From the NCBI GenBank assembly GCA_946055365.1, contig CAMGFM010000042.1, positions 1 through 8,624 on the forward strand: DNA of 8,624 bases, read 5' to 3'. A model generated the notes under the pieces. That model was given only the letters and a program-made list of their open reading frames with translations, did not search any database and was not told the DNA's origin. Positions 6,141-8,624 of the stretch are shown in pieces; positions within the stretch are counted from its first letter, which is position 1; each line of letters begins with the position of its first letter. The position numbers and the translations under genes are program-made. Source of the DNA: an uncultured Prevotella sp. GTDB lineage: Bacteria; Bacteroidota; Bacteroidia; Bacteroidales; Bacteroidaceae.

Positions 6141-6917
6141 TCAGACGATGCCCTCAAAAGTCTCCTCTGACAGTATCGGGCGGGCCAGGGCAAGTATGCT
6201 TATTCTCACGTCTTGGGCCTTGGCAAGTTGCAGGCAGCACTCTCTCATCGTGGCACCCGTGGTCACCACGTCGTCAACGACAAGTATGTGCCTGCCCTTG
6301 AGCCTTGCGGCGTTGTCGAGGGCGAAAGCCCCGCGCATGTTGGCGAGTCTTTGGTCGTGTGGCATGTATGCCTGCGTGGCCGTGTCCCTCACTCTCGTCA
6401 CCGCATCGTCTGCAATGGGTATGCCGGTGACCGTGCTGATGCCCTCCGCCAGCAGCCGTGACTGGTTGTAGCCCCTCTTGCGCAGGCGGTTCTTGTGCAG
6501 CGGCAGAGGCACTATCATGTCTATGCCCTCGAAGAAGCCGCTTGGGGCATATTCGTGTGCCATCATCATGCCACATTCCTCGGCTATGTCCGGGCGGTTG
6601 CCATATTTGGCGGCATGTATGATGCCGTCAAGCTCCTTGCATGAGCCGTAGACGAAAAGGGCGGCGGCACGCTCTATTGGGAAGATGCCATAGAAGAGCC
6701 GTGTGATGTCGTTGTCGCCTGTCGTGAGCATGTCTCCGCGCCGCGGCAGCGTGATGTCGCATCTGGCGCACACGCCTCTCTCGTCGTGTGACAGCCTTTG
6801 GTCGCACACGAGGCAAAACCTCGGACTCACAAGTTCAGCAATGCTCCTTGCCGTATGCAAGGCGGCGAGACACAGGCGCGCCATGAGGCGGTGTGTTAGT
6901 GGACGCGGGTCATTCAT
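6141..6917 (-). CDS. comF: ComF family phosphoribosyltransferase-like protein
   Basis: 258 residues, cytoplasmic. ComF proteins are linked to natural transformation in several bacteria and resemble phosphoribosyltransferases; a biochemical role in Bacteroidetes is not established. Visible features are an N-terminal zinc-ribbon CLVC...CARC (Cys 35, 38, 50, 53), the conserved block VPLPLHKNRLRKRGYNQSRLLA (136-157) and the PRPP-binding loop ILVVDDVVTTGATM (211-224). Length is normal for the family. The start ATG at 6917 overlaps the recX stop in an ATGA arrangement (4 shared bases counting both codons), so the two are almost certainly co-transcribed and translationally coupled; this also fixes the start. 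No obvious terminator follows except the inverted repeat in the 5924-6057 array. Confidence 0.92.
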   Translation of the reverse strand: MNDPRPLTHRLMARLCLAALHTARSIAELVSPRFCLVCDQRLSHDERGVCARCDITLPRRGDMLTTGDNDITRLFYGIFPIERAAALFVYGSCKELDGIIHAAKYGNRPDIAEECGMMMAHEYAPSGFFEGIDMIVPLPLHKNRLRKRGYNQSRLLAEGISTVTGIPIADDAVTRVRDTATQAYMPHDQRLANMRGAFALDNAARLKGRHILVVDDVVTTGATMRECCLQLAKAQDVRISILALARPILSEETFEGIV

Positions 6918-7426
6918 GGCATGTAGTCGTCGGGGCAGGGGTCATAGCCGTCGCAGATGTCGCCGTCATTGTCCATGCAGCGTCTTATGATGTGCATGTC
7001 AAAGCCTCGCCCGAGGGCATATCTCATGAGCTTTGCGTCGCGCTCATACTGGCTCGCGCCGCCCAGACTCTTGCGCTTGGTTTTGAGCAGTGACTGTAGT
7101 GACGACACATACACATCGTCGTCTATCTCGCTGAGGGCGGTGTTGATGGCCGTGCGGCTGATGCCTTTCATCATGAGAGACTGCTCTATCTTGCGCCGTC
7201 CCCATCGTTCAAACCTCGACTTGTCGCGCGAGAAAAACCTTGCATAGCGTGTGTCGTCGACAAAACGCTCCTCTTCGAGCCGTCGCAGCACCCTTGCGCA
7301 CGTGTCTTCGTCCATTTGCCAGCGGCGCATCTTGAGGCGCAGCTCGCCAGAGCAATGTTCTGACTTGGAGCATAGGGCTGCCAGCTTGTTGTAGGCCTCC
7401 TCTTCGGAAATCTCTTTCGTGGTCAT
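6914..7426 (-). CDS. recX: RecX family regulatory protein
   Basis: 170 residues, cytoplasmic. RecX proteins bind RecA filaments and inhibit recombinase activity. The three-helix repeat organisation is evident: EEEAYNKLAALCSKSEHCSGELRLKM (8-33), then VLRRLEEERFVDDTRYARFFSRDKSRFERWGRRKIEQSLMMKGI (46-89), then a third helical repeat near YERDAKLMRYALGRGFDMHIIRRCM (127-151). The RFVDDTRYA and WGRRKI(E)xxLxxKGI segments are the most typical. The C-terminus DNDGDICDGYDPCPDDYMP is acidic with two Cys, longer than the usual end. recA is not in this window. The gene follows the prmC terminator by about 50 bp, so it should have its own promoter, which I could not identify. It overlaps comF, tying a RecA modulator to a DNA-uptake-related gene. 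Confidence 0.9.
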   Translation of the reverse strand: MTTKEISEEEAYNKLAALCSKSEHCSGELRLKMRRWQMDEDTCARVLRRLEEERFVDDTRYARFFSRDKSRFERWGRRKIEQSLMMKGISRTAINTALSEIDDDVYVSSLQSLLKTKRKSLGGASQYERDAKLMRYALGRGFDMHIIRRCMDNDGDICDGYDPCPDDYMP

Positions 7427-7475
7427 GATGTGTGTGGTTGCCGTTGTTTGTGATGTTTCTTATAATTTGAGAATG

Positions 7476-7497
7476 AAAAAAAGCGGCCATGCCGCCT
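7476..7497 (-). terminator. Intrinsic terminator downstream of prmC
   Basis: On the minus strand AGGCGGC (7497-7491) pairs with GCCGCTT (7487-7481), including one G-U pair, around the 3-nt loop ATG, followed at once by seven T (7482-7476). It lies 57 bp after the prmC stop and 50 bp before recX, separating prmC from recX-comF. Confidence 0.8.
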
Positions 7498-7554
7498 GCC
7501 GATAGCGCGCCTGTGGTGTGCTGTCGTGACACATGCCCGTCTGCCACAGACCTT

Positions 7555-8409
7555 TCAGCGTGAGGCCATGACAAACCTTGGCAGTCCGAAACAGTCGTCG
7601 GCCTTGCTTACATGCCCAAAGCCGTGCCTGCAAAGCATCTCTGCCGTGTCGTCCACGAGGCGTGTGTTGCACTCCAACAGCAGCCGCCCGTTGTCGGTGA
7701 GCGTCTGCCGTGCATAGTCGGCGATGGCTCTGTAAAAGAGCAGCGGGTCTTCGTCAGGCACAAACAACGCCGTGTGAGGCTCATAGTCAAGCACGTTGCT
7801 CTCCATGGAGCTTTTCTCGCTGTCGCAGACGTATGGCGGGTTGCTCACGATGATGTCCCATGTCTCTCCGTCGCACGTGGCTGTGAGCGCGTCGCGCTTT
7901 CTCAGGGTGATGTCGGCATTGAGCAGGGCAGAGTTGCGTGTGGCGGTGTCGAGAGCCGTGTCAGAGATGTCCCATGCCTCCACGTAGGAGCGGGGCAGGG
8001 CGAGCTTGATGCCTATGGCCACGCATCCGCTGCCCGTGCCTATGTCGAGTAAGCGTGGCGTGGCGGCTTGTGGGCATGTCGTGGTGGCTTGTGAGCATAT
8101 TGTGATGGCTGTGTCCACCAGCCATTCTGTCTCCGGGCGTGGTATCAGCACGCCCGGGCGCACCATAAGGCGGTGCCCGTGAAAGGTGGCAACGCCCGTG
8201 ACATACTGCAAAGGCTCATGACGCTCCAGCCTCTTGACGGCTTCTTCTATGCGCAGCGTCTCCGACGGCGGCAGACTGTCCACCGCCCCGCAGAGCATGT
8301 CGGTATAGGACAGTCCCGTAGTGTCCTCTATCAGTATGCGGGTCATCGCCCTTGCCTCGCGTTGTCCGTAGACAGAGGTCAGGCGGCGCACTATATCGTT
8401 GTATGTCAT
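7555..8409 (-). CDS. prmC: Peptide chain release factor N5-glutamine methyltransferase PrmC, with a repeated linker
   Basis: 284 residues, cytoplasmic. PrmC methylates the Gln of the GGQ motif in RF1 and RF2 using SAM, which promotes efficient termination. Landmarks: a helical N-terminal domain (about 1-85); VRPGVLIPRPETEWLVD (83-99), the typical family block; SAM motif LLDIGTGSGCVAI (120-132); acidic WDIS (146-149); and the signature DIIVSNPPYV (185-194). NPPY recognises the Gln substrate. Between the RPETE block and the SAM motif there is an insert, TICSQAT-TTCPQAA (103-116), two heptads from a 21-bp duplication. The start at 8409 gives a normal N-terminus; the upstream sequence is AT-rich without a clear Shine-Dalgarno. 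The gene is bracketed by terminators on both sides and so appears monocistronic. Confidence 0.94.
   Translation of the reverse strand: MTYNDIVRRLTSVYGQREARAMTRILIEDTTGLSYTDMLCGAVDSLPPSETLRIEEAVKRLERHEPLQYVTGVATFHGHRLMVRPGVLIPRPETEWLVDTAITICSQATTTCPQAATPRLLDIGTGSGCVAIGIKLALPRSYVEAWDISDTALDTATRNSALLNADITLRKRDALTATCDGETWDIIVSNPPYVCDSEKSSMESNVLDYEPHTALFVPDEDPLLFYRAIADYARQTLTDNGRLLLECNTRLVDDTAEMLCRHGFGHVSKADDCFGLPRFVMASR
8060..8113 (-). repeat. 21-bp duplication in the PrmC interdomain linker, about 2.5 copies
   Basis: 8060-8080 and 8081-8101 match at 17 of 21 positions (plus-strand core GTGG(C/T)GGCTTGTG), and 8102-8113 is a partial third copy (GTGATGGCTGTG). On the coding strand one unit contains GACATGCC and GCCGC, also present in the repeats of the glycosyltransferase gene but read in a different frame. 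All copies keep the frame. Confidence 0.7.
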
Positions 8410-8508
8410 CGGTGTGAAATGTTTTTACTTGTGCAAGGACTATGGCGTGTGGCACTCTGCAAACGCACCTGTCATGTCGTGCTGTCGTGCATGGCGTGTT
8501 GGTGGAAT

Positions 8509-8547
8509 AAAAAAAAGTGAACATTATCCGAGAATAAATGTCCACTT
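8509..8547 (-). terminator. Intrinsic terminator downstream of the tRNA
   Basis: On the minus strand AAGTGGACATT (8547-8537) pairs with AATGTTCACTT (8525-8515), including one G-U pair, and the stem can extend by two more pairs with a bulged base. Eight T follow at 8516-8509, the first two overlapping the stem base. The G-U pair becomes an A-C mismatch on the plus strand, so the hairpin is designed for minus-strand RNA. It lies 33 bp past the tRNA 3' end and insulates prmC from tRNA transcription. Confidence 0.85.
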
Positions 8548-8579
8548 CCTAAAAAAACTTTATAAAATGAATATCATCG

Positions 8580-8624
8580 TGCCGCGAGCGGGACTCGAAC
8601 CCGCACAGCCATTACTGGCCAAGG
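8580..8624 (-). tRNA. Class II tRNA, 3' part only (probably tRNA-Leu)
   Basis: Read on the minus strand, the window edge begins in a long variable arm (GGCC-AGTAAT-GGCT, 8620-8607). This is followed by a perfect T-arm, stem GCGGG/CCCGC (8604-8600 and 8592-8588) with loop TTCGAGT, then the 7-nt acceptor 3' half TCGCGGC (8587-8581) and discriminator A (8580). The long variable arm limits it to Leu, Ser or Tyr; discriminator A and the arm length and sequence favour Leu. The anticodon lies outside the window, so the isotype is not proven. CCA is not encoded (next bases CGA), so it must be added by tRNA nucleotidyltransferase. Confidence 0.85.

Noticed and set aside
8434..8463. Candidate prmC promoter on the minus strand: TTTG (8463-8460) and TAGTCCTTG (8442-8434)
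   Set aside because: The second element departs from TAnnTTTG and the spacing (17 bp) is shorter than I expect for Bacteroidetes promoters; could be chance.

Overview
This window looks like a chromosomal segment of a moderately G+C-rich member of the Bacteroidales, most likely Prevotellaceae. This placement is inferred from gene families: a DUF3822 protein next to a Bacteroidetes-type RsmD, an OMP_b-brl_3-type outer-membrane receptor with a carboxypeptidase-regulatory-like N-terminus, and weak or absent Shine-Dalgarno sequences. There is no phage, transposase, CRISPR array or rRNA in the window. The gene content is ordinary housekeeping plus one surface receptor.

Left half, plus strand: a GT4-like glycosyltransferase (32-1264), a DUF3822 protein (1429-2235) and the 16S rRNA methyltransferase gene rsmD (2570-3205). 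These converge on a minus-strand block across a hairpin-rich 112-bp gap. The minus-strand block, read right to left, is a partial class II tRNA (probably Leu, 8624-8580) with a strong intrinsic terminator, then prmC (8409-7555) with its own terminator, then the overlapping pair recX-comF (7426-6141), then a TonB-dependent-receptor-like outer-membrane protein (5804-3318).

Functionally, rsmD (ribosome modification) and prmC (release-factor methylation) act in translation. RecX restrains RecA, and ComF is linked to DNA uptake; the two are translationally coupled. The glycosyltransferase and the receptor are envelope functions. No single pathway unites the window.

The main unexplained structure is repetitive. 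Two intergenic gaps of about 335 bp each hold a tandem array with a 22-bp period: 2349-2470 (upstream of rsmD) and 5924-6057 (between comF and the receptor). Their units share the core AAAGTGCCNCTTTT, mostly in opposite orientations. Three genes carry 21-bp (7-codon) tandem repeats at places where the protein should tolerate them: the interdomain linker of the glycosyltransferase, the linker before the SAM-binding motif of PrmC, and the C-terminal tail of RsmD. The glycosyltransferase repeat resembles the intergenic array at the DNA level (16 of 20 bases for one pair of units). This suggests a minisatellite family present in both coding and non-coding DNA, with the period being a whole number of codons inside genes. 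No complete novel defence or metabolic system is visible.
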